Shown in pieces: positions 8,484 to 17,555 of a stretch of 64,000 nt of DNA. The position numbers and the translations under genes are program-made. The stretch comes from Psychrobacter glacincola (GTDB lineage: Bacteria; Pseudomonadota; Gammaproteobacteria; Pseudomonadales; Moraxellaceae). The number at the start of each line of letters is the position of its first letter. Position 1 is the first letter of the stretch. The stretch covers positions 1 to 64,000 of the forward strand of contig LIQB01000008.1 of the NCBI GenBank assembly GCA_001411745.2, read 5' to 3'. Under the pieces are notes generated by a model. It worked only from the letters and a program-made list of their open reading frames with translations, ran no database searches and was not told the DNA's origin.

Positions 8484-9863
8484 ATGAGCCAACACAGCAG
8501 TTCACTTACTGATCAAGCTACCAATGATGCTAGCGCAACAGCAGAGTATCAACCGCGTCAGAAACCACCGCACTATGAGCGTAGCGATGACTTGCGCGTC
8601 GTAATTACGGGTATGGGTGCGTTGACACCTTTGGGACTCGACGTCGATAGCTCATGGACTAAGCTGCTCAATGGTGATAGCGGCATCGCGCCAATTACCC
8701 ATTTCGATGCTACTGGCTATCGTGCTCAAATTGCTGGCGTGGTCAAAGATTTCGATGCCAAACAATATATGAATGCCAAAGACGCGCGACGCTATGATGA
8801 ATTTATTCATTATGGTATTGCCGCCTCTAGTATGGCATTACAGAACGCTGGTTTTATCGATGAAGTGAGTGCTGCTGATGCACCTGTACAAAATGTCGAT
8901 CAAGAGCGATTCGGCATTATTTTAGGCTCAGGTATTGGTGGTATCCAAACCATTGAAAACAGTCGCGATACGCTACGAGAAAAAGGCGCTTTGAAAGTTT
9001 CGCCCTTTATCATTCCTGGCTCTATTGTAAATATGGCAGCAGGCTTAGTGGCGATTAAACATACCTTAAAAGGTCCCAACCTTGCGACATCGACGGCTTG
9101 TACCACCGCGACCCATGCGATGGGTCTCGCTGCACGTTTGATTGCTTATGGTGACGCCGATGTCATGCTAGCAGGTGGTAGTGAAAAAGGCTCCAGCCCA
9201 CTTGGCATATCAGGTTTTGGTGCCATGCATGCCCTCTCAACTCGCAATGACGAGCCAACCAAAGCCTCGCGTCCCTTTGACAAAGACCGTGATGGTTTTG
9301 TGCTCGGTGATGGCGCGGGTATGGTGGTACTAGAAAGCCTCGCTCATGCCAAAGCACGCGGTGCAACCATACTCGCTGAACTGGTCGGCTTTGGGATGAG
9401 TGATGATGCCAGTCACATCACAGCACCGCCTGAAGATGGCAGCGGTGCGGCACGAGCGATGCGTAATGCCCTAAATGATGCAGGCATTGAGCCATCGAGT
9501 GTTGGTTATGTCAATGCTCATGGCACCAGCACCCCTGCGGGTGATGTCGCTGAATCTATTGCTATTGAAACCGTTTTTGCCCCAGTTAAAGACCGCATTT
9601 TGGTCAGCTCAACCAAATCGATGACGGGTCATTTGCTTGGTGCCGCGGGTGCTGTTGAAGCCATATTCACCGTCCTTGCCCTACAGCATCAGCATGTGCC
9701 ACCCACCATTAATTTGGACAATGTGGAAGACAACTGTAACCTCGACTATGTCGCCAACCAATCGCGTAAAGTTGAAAACCTACAGTACGCCGTATCCAAT
9801 AGCTTTGGCTTTGGTGGTACCAATGGATCGTTAGTATTTGCGCGCTGGCCCGTGAATCATTAA
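8484..9863 (+). CDS. fabF: Beta-ketoacyl-ACP synthase II
   Basis: This condensing enzyme elongates acyl-ACP with malonyl-ACP in type II fatty acid synthesis. The catalytic Cys206 is in STACTTATHAMG, with His346 in NAHGTSTPAGD and His383 in KSMTGHLLGAAG. The C-terminal SNSFGFGGTNGSLVF loop is also present. The protein is 459 residues against about 412 usually; the extra length is a polar N-terminal tail of some 36 residues before RVVITGMG. The gene stands apart from the fabD-fabG-acpP cluster, so it may be a second KAS II paralogue. A terminator-like hairpin follows at 9932. Confidence 0.94.
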   Translation: MSQHSSSLTDQATNDASATAEYQPRQKPPHYERSDDLRVVITGMGALTPLGLDVDSSWTKLLNGDSGIAPITHFDATGYRAQIAGVVKDFDAKQYMNAKDARRYDEFIHYGIAASSMALQNAGFIDEVSAADAPVQNVDQERFGIILGSGIGGIQTIENSRDTLREKGALKVSPFIIPGSIVNMAAGLVAIKHTLKGPNLATSTACTTATHAMGLAARLIAYGDADVMLAGGSEKGSSPLGISGFGAMHALSTRNDEPTKASRPFDKDRDGFVLGDGAGMVVLESLAHAKARGATILAELVGFGMSDDASHITAPPEDGSGAARAMRNALNDAGIEPSSVGYVNAHGTSTPAGDVAESIAIETVFAPVKDRILVSSTKSMTGHLLGAAGAVEAIFTVLALQHQHVPPTINLDNVEDNCNLDYVANQSRKVENLQYAVSNSFGFGGTNGSLVFARWPVNH

Positions 9864-9931
9864 GGTATAAAACTCACCATATCGGTCGTTGCAACCTTAA
9901 TGTCAGATTTGCTACGTTTGTCCACTTGCAG

Positions 9932-9968
9932 CCCCTTATCGTATTTGCGTATGATAAGGGGTAATTTT
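9932..9968 (+). terminator. Terminator-like hairpin after fabF
   Basis: CCCCTTATC (9932-9940) pairs perfectly with GATAAGGGG (9953-9961) around a 12-base loop, followed by TAATTTTTGG. It lies just upstream of the next gene, so it could also attenuate it. Confidence 0.6.
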
Positions 9969-9978
9969 TGGAACATTT

Positions 9979-10851
9979 ATGGACGATACCATGTCAAGCT
10001 ACTCATTTTCCCATCAGTTTTACCAGCGCTGGACGTGTGCGCCTGAGCCTATTCGCGCAGCAATTACCCAAGAGCTAAAAGACATCACCACCTTACTGCA
10101 AAACGATACCCCATTTGAAAGCTTTGTCTTTAATACTCATGATTTGGATACCCACATCGATGAGCTCTACGAAAATCATGAAGCGGAGCAAGCCATCGCT
10201 AAAGCCATTACTGACAAAAAGGCCGAAGAGCAAGCGACTGCTGAAAAACAGCAGCGAGAAGAACAACAAAGAGTAAAAGCGGCAGAGGATGCCAGATTAA
10301 AAGAAAGTGCTAGATTAAAAGAAGAAACCAAACTTCGTGAAGCAGCAGATACCGCGCAAAAAGAACAACAGAAAACTGAGCAAATAGCCGCTGAGAAGAA
10401 GAATATTGCTGATAAAACGACCGCTATGAATGCCAATGATGCGAGTGATTCAGAATCGCTCAGTATTGATAACACGGTTGAGAAAAATCAAAATGTTGAA
10501 AAATCGGCTGCGACGCAATCTAATACTGATGATAACCTTGTTACCAGCTCTGAGAACAAAACCATCAGTGAACATGCTAATGTCGCTAATGACAAGCATA
10601 TCAATGACGACCACAGTATAAAAGCGGTCAATGACAAAGCCAGCGCCGCCATCAAACTGGCACTGAAAGATGCGAAACTAAGTACTACACATCAAGAGAT
10701 GATCCGTGAATTGGAAATGCAAATTGATGATTATCTCAGTGAGCAAATGATGCTGATGTCTGAGAATTTAAAATCTTGGTTACGTGCTGAAATGACTCAA
10801 AATCTAAGCGAAGATGAAGCAGGAACTGACAAAGAGTCTAAACAAAGCTAA
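9979..10851 (+). CDS. Charged coiled-coil protein of unknown function
   Basis: I do not recognise a named family. The 290-residue protein has a short ordered N-terminal part (about 1-60), then a long Glu/Lys/Ala/Gln-rich heptad-like segment (about 65-150) that should form a coiled coil. A polar Asn/Asp/Ser-rich linker (about 150-215) follows, and then a conserved-looking amphipathic C-terminal region, about 220-275 (IKLALKDAKLSTTHQEMIRE onward). There is no signal peptide or membrane segment. The start could be Met1 or Met5. It ends in a strong terminator. Confidence 0.72.
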   Translation: MDDTMSSYSFSHQFYQRWTCAPEPIRAAITQELKDITTLLQNDTPFESFVFNTHDLDTHIDELYENHEAEQAIAKAITDKKAEEQATAEKQQREEQQRVKAAEDARLKESARLKEETKLREAADTAQKEQQKTEQIAAEKKNIADKTTAMNANDASDSESLSIDNTVEKNQNVEKSAATQSNTDDNLVTSSENKTISEHANVANDKHINDDHSIKAVNDKASAAIKLALKDAKLSTTHQEMIRELEMQIDDYLSEQMMLMSENLKSWLRAEMTQNLSEDEAGTDKESKQS

Positions 10852-10911
10852 ACGCTGCGTCCTACACATCACCTTTTAGCAATAAATCCTCAGTAATAAA
10901 TTCCTAGTAAT

Positions 10912-10944
10912 AAAAAACCCCCGTAAACTTTACGGGGGTTTTTT
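10912..10944. terminator. Strong bidirectional intrinsic terminator
   Basis: A 14-bp stem (AAAAAACCCCCGTA with TACGGGGGTTTTTT) closes a 5-base loop and has A and T runs on both sides. It separates the convergent coiled-coil gene and the aminopeptidase gene. Confidence 0.92.
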
Positions 10945-10975
10945 CATTTTAGCTTCGTCGATATGAGCGTTTACC

Positions 10976-12793
10976 TTAGATAGCCTTAGTCCGCTCAGTC
11001 AGCCAGTCAAGAGCTGCACCTTCAACGCGGTCTTTTAGCTCTGCATAGACTTGGCTATGATAATTATTCAACCAATCAATTTCGATTTGAGTCAATAATG
11101 ACGACTCAATTAAACGAGTATCAATTGGGCAATAAGTGATGGTCTCAAAATTAAGAAAATCGCCGAATTCCGTTTCTATAGGCTGGGCAACACGTTTATT
11201 AACCATCAGGTTCTCAATACGAATACCGTATTTGCCTTCACGGTATAGACCTGGCTCATTACTTGAGATCATGCCCTCTTTCATCGCACGCTCTTTCGGC
11301 ATACTGGCACTATAAGCAATCACTTGTGGGCCTTCATGGACGTTCAAGAAATAACCAACACCATGACCAGTACCGTGACCATAATCCATCTGTGCCTGCC
11401 ATAATGGTGCACGGCATATTGCATCGATGAGTGGTGAAGCGATACCATCAGGGAAATGCGCTTTTGCTAAGGCAATATGGGCTTTGAGTACGGTAGTAAA
11501 GTCACGTTTGTGTTCGCTGCTTACCTGCCCAATACCGACCACACGGGTGATGTCTGTGGTGCCGTTTTGATATTGAGCGCCTGAGTCAATGAGTAATAAA
11601 CCACCTTCGCCTTCATTGACATCAAGGTAGCTGAATTTTTCTGGCGTTGCACGGTAATGTGGCAGCGCACCATTTTCATTAAAGCCTGCGATAGTCGGGA
11701 AACTTGGCGACACATAATGTGGCTGCTGACTGCGCACTTCGATGAGCATACTGTCGACGTCCAGCTCGCTTAAACGCTCACCGTCTGCTAAACGCTGCTC
11801 AAATGCGGCAAAAAACTCACTTAATGCCGCGCCATCTTGACGCATGGCTTCACGCACATGGTCGATATCAGCGTCAGATTTAACCGATTTTAGCAACGTA
11901 CTTGGCGCCATTTGCTCAATAAAACCTATGCCATCGCCCATTTTAGATAACGTACCCACTGCCACTTTACTTGGGTCTAATAGCAATAAGTCATCAGCAG
12001 TCAATGTGCCCAACGCATCTTGCACAGCATCATAATCAGCAAGGGTGATACCGCTGTCTTTTAAGATTTGTGCTATCTCGCTACTGACTTTATTATTATC
12101 AATAAACAATATTGCGTCATTTTCGCTAATGAGCATATGTGCCAAAAACACAGGGTTATAGTCAACATCAGCACCGCGTAAATTGGTCAACCAAGCAATA
12201 TCGTCTAGGCTTGAAAGCAAGTGATGGGTTGCGCCTGCCTCAGCCATACCTGCGCGTACAGCGGCAAGTTTTGAGGTAGCAGACTGCGCGACAAACTGCG
12301 CATCGTGTTGATATAGACTGGCGGTTGGTAGCGCTGGACGATCGCTCCATATTTCTGTCAATACGTCACGCTCAGTGATTAACGTAATGTCATTGGCATC
12401 AAAGGCATTTAACAATCTATCTTGCTCAGAGATAGACAATACATTGCCGTCGACTGCCACGCTATCCCCCTCAGCCAAATGCTCGGCGAGCCAATCAATA
12501 TGATTTGGCTGACCCGGTGCAAGCTTCTCTAAGCTAATACCAGTACCCTCTAATTGGTCAGCGGCATGTACCCAATAGCGGCTGTCCGTCCATAATCCAG
12601 CAAAATCAGCGGTAACAACGAGCGTACCGACTGAGCCTGTGAATCCTGATAACCATAAGCGCGCTTGCCAATATTCTGGCAAATATTCAGATAAATGCGG
12701 ATCAGCAGACGGTACGATAATCGCGGTCAGATCTTGTGCTACCAACGCCTGACGTAGACTGTCGATACGATCGTGGATGCTTTGTTTATTCAT
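10976..12793 (-). CDS. Xaa-Pro aminopeptidase, M24B family
   Basis: This 605-residue protein is the large three-domain form of aminopeptidase P, which removes N-terminal residues preceding proline. Two creatinase-like N-terminal domains (about 1-310) lead into the pita-bread metallopeptidase domain. The five metal ligands are visible: Asp in LLIDSGAQY, Asp in TDITRVV, His in GHGTGHGVGYF, Glu in ISSNEPGLY and Glu in IRIENL. The C-terminal M24_C region ends the protein. No signal peptide is present, so it is cytosolic. It probably works with the peptide transporter encoded upstream, by degrading imported proline peptides (inference from proximity). It is separate from PepP of the ubiH operon type. 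Confidence 0.92.
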   Translation of the reverse strand: MNKQSIHDRIDSLRQALVAQDLTAIIVPSADPHLSEYLPEYWQARLWLSGFTGSVGTLVVTADFAGLWTDSRYWVHAADQLEGTGISLEKLAPGQPNHIDWLAEHLAEGDSVAVDGNVLSISEQDRLLNAFDANDITLITERDVLTEIWSDRPALPTASLYQHDAQFVAQSATSKLAAVRAGMAEAGATHHLLSSLDDIAWLTNLRGADVDYNPVFLAHMLISENDAILFIDNNKVSSEIAQILKDSGITLADYDAVQDALGTLTADDLLLLDPSKVAVGTLSKMGDGIGFIEQMAPSTLLKSVKSDADIDHVREAMRQDGAALSEFFAAFEQRLADGERLSELDVDSMLIEVRSQQPHYVSPSFPTIAGFNENGALPHYRATPEKFSYLDVNEGEGGLLLIDSGAQYQNGTTDITRVVGIGQVSSEHKRDFTTVLKAHIALAKAHFPDGIASPLIDAICRAPLWQAQMDYGHGTGHGVGYFLNVHEGPQVIAYSASMPKERAMKEGMISSNEPGLYREGKYGIRIENLMVNKRVAQPIETEFGDFLNFETITYCPIDTRLIESSLLTQIEIDWLNNYHSQVYAELKDRVEGAALDWLTERTKAI

Positions 12794-13192
12794 AAAAGGT
12801 GTCCTTATTGATTTTAAAAAATAAGATTTGGAAAAATCATATTGTGAGGCGACTATGGATAGTCGTCTTATTTGAGCGAGTAAACTGTTTTAGGCGTTTG
12901 CTATTTATCATTCACTGAATGCTTAGCATCTAAACAACCTTCGTAAGACGCTCAATGTCTTAAAAATTAAAGTGTTGTCAATGACCAGATAGATAAGGCT
13001 AACTATTTTTAGGAGCATTACAGCAGAGCATCATTAGATGTTTGGGCGGAAAGCGGACTTTCAATAGCGTGGGGGCAATAACTTACTAAGTGTCACCATA
13101 AAACGTGCTACCGATATGGTAACACGTCTCGCCATCTAACATTTTTGCTGGTATTGCTATTGATACTAAATCACGTTAACCGTGTGTCTGAA
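12794..13192. other. Intergenic region with a minus-strand terminator
   Basis: No ORF is supported here. At 13103-13127, ACGTG-C-TACC pairs with GGTA-A-CACGT. On the minus strand the internal pair becomes a T-G wobble and TTTT follows, fitting a terminator for the peptide transporter gene. A small palindrome, GACTATGGATAGTC, lies at about 12851-12864, near the promoter region of the aminopeptidase. Nothing else stands out. Confidence 0.55.
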
Positions 13193-14755
13193 TTAGCTCA
13201 GCTTATCTGCACGCTCGCTTTTTTGCAGCATATTATTGATCGGTTTGGCTAATGCCAATAAGACAACGGCTGTGACCACCAAAAAGATTGTCATCATCGT
13301 AAATAAGCCCGGCAACCCTTCGATCTTATCCGCTGATACTTGACCACCAAAGAATGCAGCAACCAAATTACCTAAAGCAAGAGAAGCAAAGAAAAGCCCC
13401 ATCATCTGACCTTGCATGCCTTTTGGCGCAAGCTTAGTCATTGCAGACAGACCAACAGGACTGAGCGCCAACTCACCAAGGGTCAGCAATAATAAACTAC
13501 CCACCAACCATAAAGGTGAAGCCAATCCACCATCGCTAGTCAAAATGCTTTTTGAGGCAAATATCATCAAAGCAAAGCCTGCAGCGGCAAACAACATACC
13601 AAGCGCAAACTTTACCATACTATTTGGCTCAAGACCTCGATTGGCAAGCTTGACCCAGACAATGCTGATGATCGGCGCTAATATTAAAATAAATAAGGGA
13701 TTAAGCGATTGGAACCAAATACTAGGCACTTCAAAGCCTAAAACATTCAGGTCTGTATAGCGATCGGCGAACAGGTTAAAAGACGTTGGCTGCTGCTCAA
13801 AGCTTGACCAAAATAGCGTCGAGCCGATGATTAAGATAAAACAAATTAACAAACGCAGCTTGTCAGTTTTGTCCAATCGCGGTGAAATAAACATGACAGC
13901 AAAGTATAATATGACGACTGCTGCAATGAGGTAAGTCATATACTGAGCAACCATTTCAGGGTTAAATGGCATAATACCAGTCGATACTAAGACAGTAATG
14001 GCAGCAAGTAGCGCGAGAAACCCGCCAACCCAGCGACCTACATTTTTGAAACGTCCAGTCGTTTGTTCCCATTCAGGCGTAATGTTTTTGGCACGAGCAT
14101 AACGATTTAAGGTTTTTTTAGCTGAAAAACGATAAATCAATAGTGAAGCTAACATGCCAAGACCACCGACACCAAAGCCTACATGCCACATCCCTTTTTC
14201 TTTAAATACGCCAACGATAAGGGCAGCCAGTAGCGCACCGATATTGATACCCATATAAAATAGAGTAAAGCCACTATCACGGCGTGCATCGCCTTTGGGA
14301 TACAACGTTCCGACCATCACGGAGATACAGGTTTTAAATAAGCCTGAACCAAGAACGATACACATCAAACCCACAAAAAACAGCGTCATCCCAAGCATAG
14401 CGGATAGTGCGATACACAAATGACCAAGGGCGATAATAATACTACCCCACCACAGTGCACGCTCTTGACCGAGCCAATTATCAGCCAACCAGCCACCCGG
14501 TACTGCCGCTAAATATAACGAACCAGCAAAAATACCATAGATAGCAGAAGCTGTAACTTCATCGAAACCAAAACCGCCACTACCGACGGTCGCTACCATA
14601 AATAATACTAATAGTGGACGGATACTATAATAAGAGAATCGCTCCCACATTTCTGTGAAAAACAATGGACGTAGCGGCTTAGGATGCCCCATAAATCCAT
14701 TATCTAGTGCTGCCAATTCAGCAGCACTAACCTCTGACTTTGATTCTGTACTCAT
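13193..14755 (-). CDS. Proton-dependent oligopeptide (POT) transporter
   Basis: This is a 520-residue major-facilitator protein of the POT/PTR family that imports di- and tripeptides with protons across the inner membrane. The family signature EMWERFSYY at residues 35-43 contains the proton-coupling ExxER motif in TM1. FYMGINIGAL (about 165-175) is the second PTR signature, and about 12-14 hydrophobic segments are visible. The conserved SFEQQPTSF motif occurs around residue 317. The C-terminal tail is short and charged. The neighbouring M24B aminopeptidase suggests a shared role in peptide use. Confidence 0.93.
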   Translation of the reverse strand: MSTESKSEVSAAELAALDNGFMGHPKPLRPLFFTEMWERFSYYSIRPLLVLFMVATVGSGGFGFDEVTASAIYGIFAGSLYLAAVPGGWLADNWLGQERALWWGSIIIALGHLCIALSAMLGMTLFFVGLMCIVLGSGLFKTCISVMVGTLYPKGDARRDSGFTLFYMGINIGALLAALIVGVFKEKGMWHVGFGVGGLGMLASLLIYRFSAKKTLNRYARAKNITPEWEQTTGRFKNVGRWVGGFLALLAAITVLVSTGIMPFNPEMVAQYMTYLIAAVVILYFAVMFISPRLDKTDKLRLLICFILIIGSTLFWSSFEQQPTSFNLFADRYTDLNVLGFEVPSIWFQSLNPLFILILAPIISIVWVKLANRGLEPNSMVKFALGMLFAAAGFALMIFASKSILTSDGGLASPLWLVGSLLLLTLGELALSPVGLSAMTKLAPKGMQGQMMGLFFASLALGNLVAAFFGGQVSADKIEGLPGLFTMMTIFLVVTAVVLLALAKPINNMLQKSERADKLS

Positions 14756-14895
14756 AACTTTATTCCTTTAAAGACCACTGTATTAACGACCAAATATATA
14801 ATTATCCCGACAAGCGGTCATATAGGCGCATCATTGTTTCACTTGGATATAATCAAGTAAAGAAATAATTGGTCAATAATTACACAAATACCCAC

Positions 14896-14933
14896 AAAAA
14901 AGCCCGCTATCATTGGCTGAAAGCGGGCTTTTA
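14896..14933 (-). terminator. Intrinsic terminator
   Basis: AAAAGCCCGCT (14898-14908) pairs with AGCGGGCTTTT (14922-14932) around a 13-base loop. On the minus strand a T-run follows, so it ends the transcript of the 15110-15547 gene and isolates the transporter gene. Confidence 0.85.
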
Positions 14934-15000
14934 TTTTTAGCATCAATGTCAGTGATGACGACGCTGTTGTGCTTATGGTATTACAATAATATTGCCATAA

Positions 15001-15063
15001 TACTTAGGTTTTAAGCAAAAACACTTAGGCTTTAAGCGAAAATACTTGGACTTTAAGCGAAGC
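15001..15063. repeat. Three imperfect 21-bp tandem repeats
   Basis: Three consecutive units at 15001-15021, 15022-15042 and 15043-15063 share the pattern ACTTAGG-CTTTAAGC-AAA. Units 1 and 2 differ at three positions; unit 3 is more diverged. They lie just downstream of the stop codon of the 15110-15547 gene and before its terminator, so they would be transcribed in its 3' untranslated region. They do not read as protein. Confidence 0.85.
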
Positions 15064-15109
15064 GGTTTGTCGAGCCATACTTTAAAAATGTAGCATCGAC
15101 TTACGTATG

Positions 15110-15547
15110 TTACTGTGCGGCTACCGCTTCATCAGTGGTATCACCCGCTTCCAAATCACCGTCTGCTTGCTCAGCCGTTAGATCAGCATCTGCAACCGCA
15201 GTTTGACTAACTGTACCAGAAGCAGTTGCAGTACCAGCTTCTGCGGTAACCACAGCGCTATCAGTATCGGTCGCTGGGGTGACGCTTGCATCTGCAGCAG
15301 TATCAGTCGCTGTAGCATCCGCGGCTACAGGTGCTGTTTCAGCTGGCGCAGTGTCTTCAGCAGCAATCGCTTCTGCTTCATCAGCCGCCGCTGACGCTTC
15401 GGTCGTCTCAGCAGTAATGTGCTCGCCTGCTGGACGCAAAAATCCAGAAATACCAATAAGTAAGACGATACCTAAAAATAAGGCAACACCGCCTAAAGCA
15501 AATAAGAACTCTTTCTTAGGGTTGTTTTCGACAATATGTTCTGACAT
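15110..15547 (-). CDS. Small membrane protein with acidic Ala/Thr/Asp tail
   Basis: This 145-residue protein has a short polar start (MSEHIVENNPKKE), one transmembrane helix (about residues 14-36, FLFALGGVALFLGIVLLIGI) and then about 105 residues of low-complexity, strongly acidic Ala/Thr/Asp/Glu sequence without aromatics or Lys. The positive KK before the helix suggests N-in, tail in the periplasm. I know no family function; such tails often act as spacers or in peptidoglycan-associated complexes, but that is a guess. A minus-strand TATAAT lies at 15588-15593 and GTGGATAAGG forms its RBS. Confidence 0.75.
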   Translation of the reverse strand: MSEHIVENNPKKEFLFALGGVALFLGIVLLIGISGFLRPAGEHITAETTEASAAADEAEAIAAEDTAPAETAPVAADATATDTAADASVTPATDTDSAVVTAEAGTATASGTVSQTAVADADLTAEQADGDLEAGDTTDEAVAAQ

Positions 15548-15727
15548 ACCTTATCCACCTTGCACAAAATATTTAAAATATTGGTCTATTATATCGCAAT
15601 TCGTACCGATTTGTTAAAACCCTTAAGTATTTAAAGGATTTATTATCAACAAACTTTGCCACTCGCTTTTGTGGTTAATTCTCATAACCCATTCGAGCGA
15701 TTCATTATGACTGGTAATAATAGCCAA

Positions 15728-17311
15728 TTATTTTAGCGACTTACCCAAACGCGGTTGCAGCATCCCACGCTTACCAAAGTAGCTCAAGACAAGTAACAGC
15801 GTAATGATAAAGAGCATCGGATAATTACCGAAGCTCATAAAAGGTGTATTACCAACCCGCGCCTGAACATCACCGCGCAATACGGTGCGCTCAAACTGCG
15901 GTGCACGCTCGACGATACGACCTTTATGATCGATGATAGCGGTCACGCCTGTATTGGTCGCGCGCATAAACCAACGCCCATTCTCTAGCGCGCGCATCTG
16001 CACCATTTGCAGATGTTGCAATGGACCTGCCGACGTACCAAACCAAGCATCGTTTGAGATGGTCAATAAGAAGTCCGTGCCAATCGCGTTTTTACGAGTG
16101 GTATCAGGGTAAGCCACTTCATAACAGACTGCTGAGCCCAAATTATGACCACGTACACGCAGCGGTGATTGGTTGTCACTACCACGACTATAGCTCATGA
16201 TTTCTTGGCTACCAGCAAGGTTTGGCAAGATATCTAACATGCCTTCGAAGGGAATATATTCACCAAATGGTACCAGACGCTGCTTTTTATACATCCCCTC
16301 AGCGTCACTACCTAGCGCAACCACACTATTATAAAATGGCGGATATTTATCCGTTTTTGGGTCAAAGTTTTCTAAATCTCGATAAGGAATACCTGTTACC
16401 CATGTGGTATCTGTTTCTTTGGCCATTTTAACCATTTCACTGATAAAACCAATCGCTTCATCTTGGAACATAGGAATAGAGGATTCTGGCCATAAAACGA
16501 TATCGCGATCCCACTCGGTACTGGTCAGAGTTGCATAAATCTTCAGGGTTTCTATTTGATATTCGGTGAGCCATTTTAAATCTTGTGGAATATTACCTTG
16601 GATTAAGGACACGGACAAATCAGGCGTGCCTTTTGGTTTCGTCCATTGCGGATTAATCAACCACAACGCGCTGCTAATTACCAACAATGCTATCGACGGA
16701 ATCATATAGCCGCCACGGCGACGCAATAGCTCAACCAAACTGGCTGCCAATAATACCGCCACAAAAGACACTGCAAAGACGCCAGCGACTGGTGCTAATG
16801 ACGATAACCAATACTGCTCCGTAAAGGCATAACCGACAAACAACCACGGGAATCCAGTGAACAGCCAGGTTTTCAGCCACTCTTGGAGTATCCATAACGC
16901 CGCAAACGACAACGGCTGACGACCGACCATACGGTTGAAAACCAACGCCAAAAAGCCATGGAATAACCCCATGCCTAGCCCCATCAGCGCAATCATAATC
17001 AGCGCAAGCCATGCTGGCGTATCGCCATAGACATGAATAGAGGTGTATAACCAAAATGCGCCAACGCACCAAAGTCCCGTACCGTAAGCCTGACCGATAA
17101 GAAACGCACGCTTGCCACTCATATCAGGCATCAGTAAGGCGTATAAAATAGCAGGCGACACTAGCGCCAGTGGCCAAATGCCATAAGGCGCAAGTGCAAA
17201 TATAAACACTGCCCCTGCCAACAACGCAATCAATACCGTCAGCGCTATAGGCAAACCCTTTGGCTTATCAGGGTTCAGGCGTTTTTGTAAATCAACAGTA
17301 GACAGGCGCAT
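15728..17311 (-). CDS. lnt: Apolipoprotein N-acyltransferase
   Basis: Lnt adds the third acyl chain to the N-terminal cysteine of lipoproteins in the inner membrane. The 527-residue protein has about seven N-terminal hydrophobic segments (20-220), a periplasmic nitrilase-type catalytic domain (about 230-490) and a last membrane helix near the C terminus. The triad is visible: Glu276 in LWPESS, Lys343 in YKKQRLVPFGE and Cys396 in GSAVCYEVAYPD. corC lies just upstream on the same strand, the usual corC-lnt pairing, although here a strong terminator hairpin sits in the 244-base gap. Lipoproteins encoded in this window (45228, 47079) would be its substrates. Confidence 0.96.
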   Translation of the reverse strand: MRLSTVDLQKRLNPDKPKGLPIALTVLIALLAGAVFIFALAPYGIWPLALVSPAILYALLMPDMSGKRAFLIGQAYGTGLWCVGAFWLYTSIHVYGDTPAWLALIMIALMGLGMGLFHGFLALVFNRMVGRQPLSFAALWILQEWLKTWLFTGFPWLFVGYAFTEQYWLSSLAPVAGVFAVSFVAVLLAASLVELLRRRGGYMIPSIALLVISSALWLINPQWTKPKGTPDLSVSLIQGNIPQDLKWLTEYQIETLKIYATLTSTEWDRDIVLWPESSIPMFQDEAIGFISEMVKMAKETDTTWVTGIPYRDLENFDPKTDKYPPFYNSVVALGSDAEGMYKKQRLVPFGEYIPFEGMLDILPNLAGSQEIMSYSRGSDNQSPLRVRGHNLGSAVCYEVAYPDTTRKNAIGTDFLLTISNDAWFGTSAGPLQHLQMVQMRALENGRWFMRATNTGVTAIIDHKGRIVERAPQFERTVLRGDVQARVGNTPFMSFGNYPMLFIITLLLVLSYFGKRGMLQPRLGKSLK

Positions 17312-17488
17312 AGCAGTTATCCAAAACCATATTTTTCAAAATTTTAAGCGTCAACATTCAGATGAAAACCAAGCTGAAGCAGACCGTATTGTGTTTTGTA
17401 CAGTATCTAAAAGTTAAACCCGCCCATGATACCAGTCTCAACCCATTAATAGGTAACATTGCGTAGCAAATACCCAATAGCAAACACA

Positions 17489-17518
17489 AAAAAAACACGA
17501 CCGCAATCGTGTTTTTTT
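17489..17518. terminator. Intrinsic terminator between corC and lnt
   Basis: AAAAAAACACGA (17489-17500) pairs perfectly with TCGTGTTTTTTT (17507-17518) around CCGCAA. It is symmetric and would stop corC transcripts before lnt, so lnt probably has its own promoter or relies on read-through. Confidence 0.85.
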
Positions 17519-17555
17519 GAGTATATCAAACAATGTTTAGGTCGCTATCGACACA

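Noticed and set aside
15550..15558. DnaA-box-like TTATCCACC
   Set aside because: A single near-match that is the complement of the RBS of the 15110-15547 gene; no cluster of boxes or AT-rich unwinding region.
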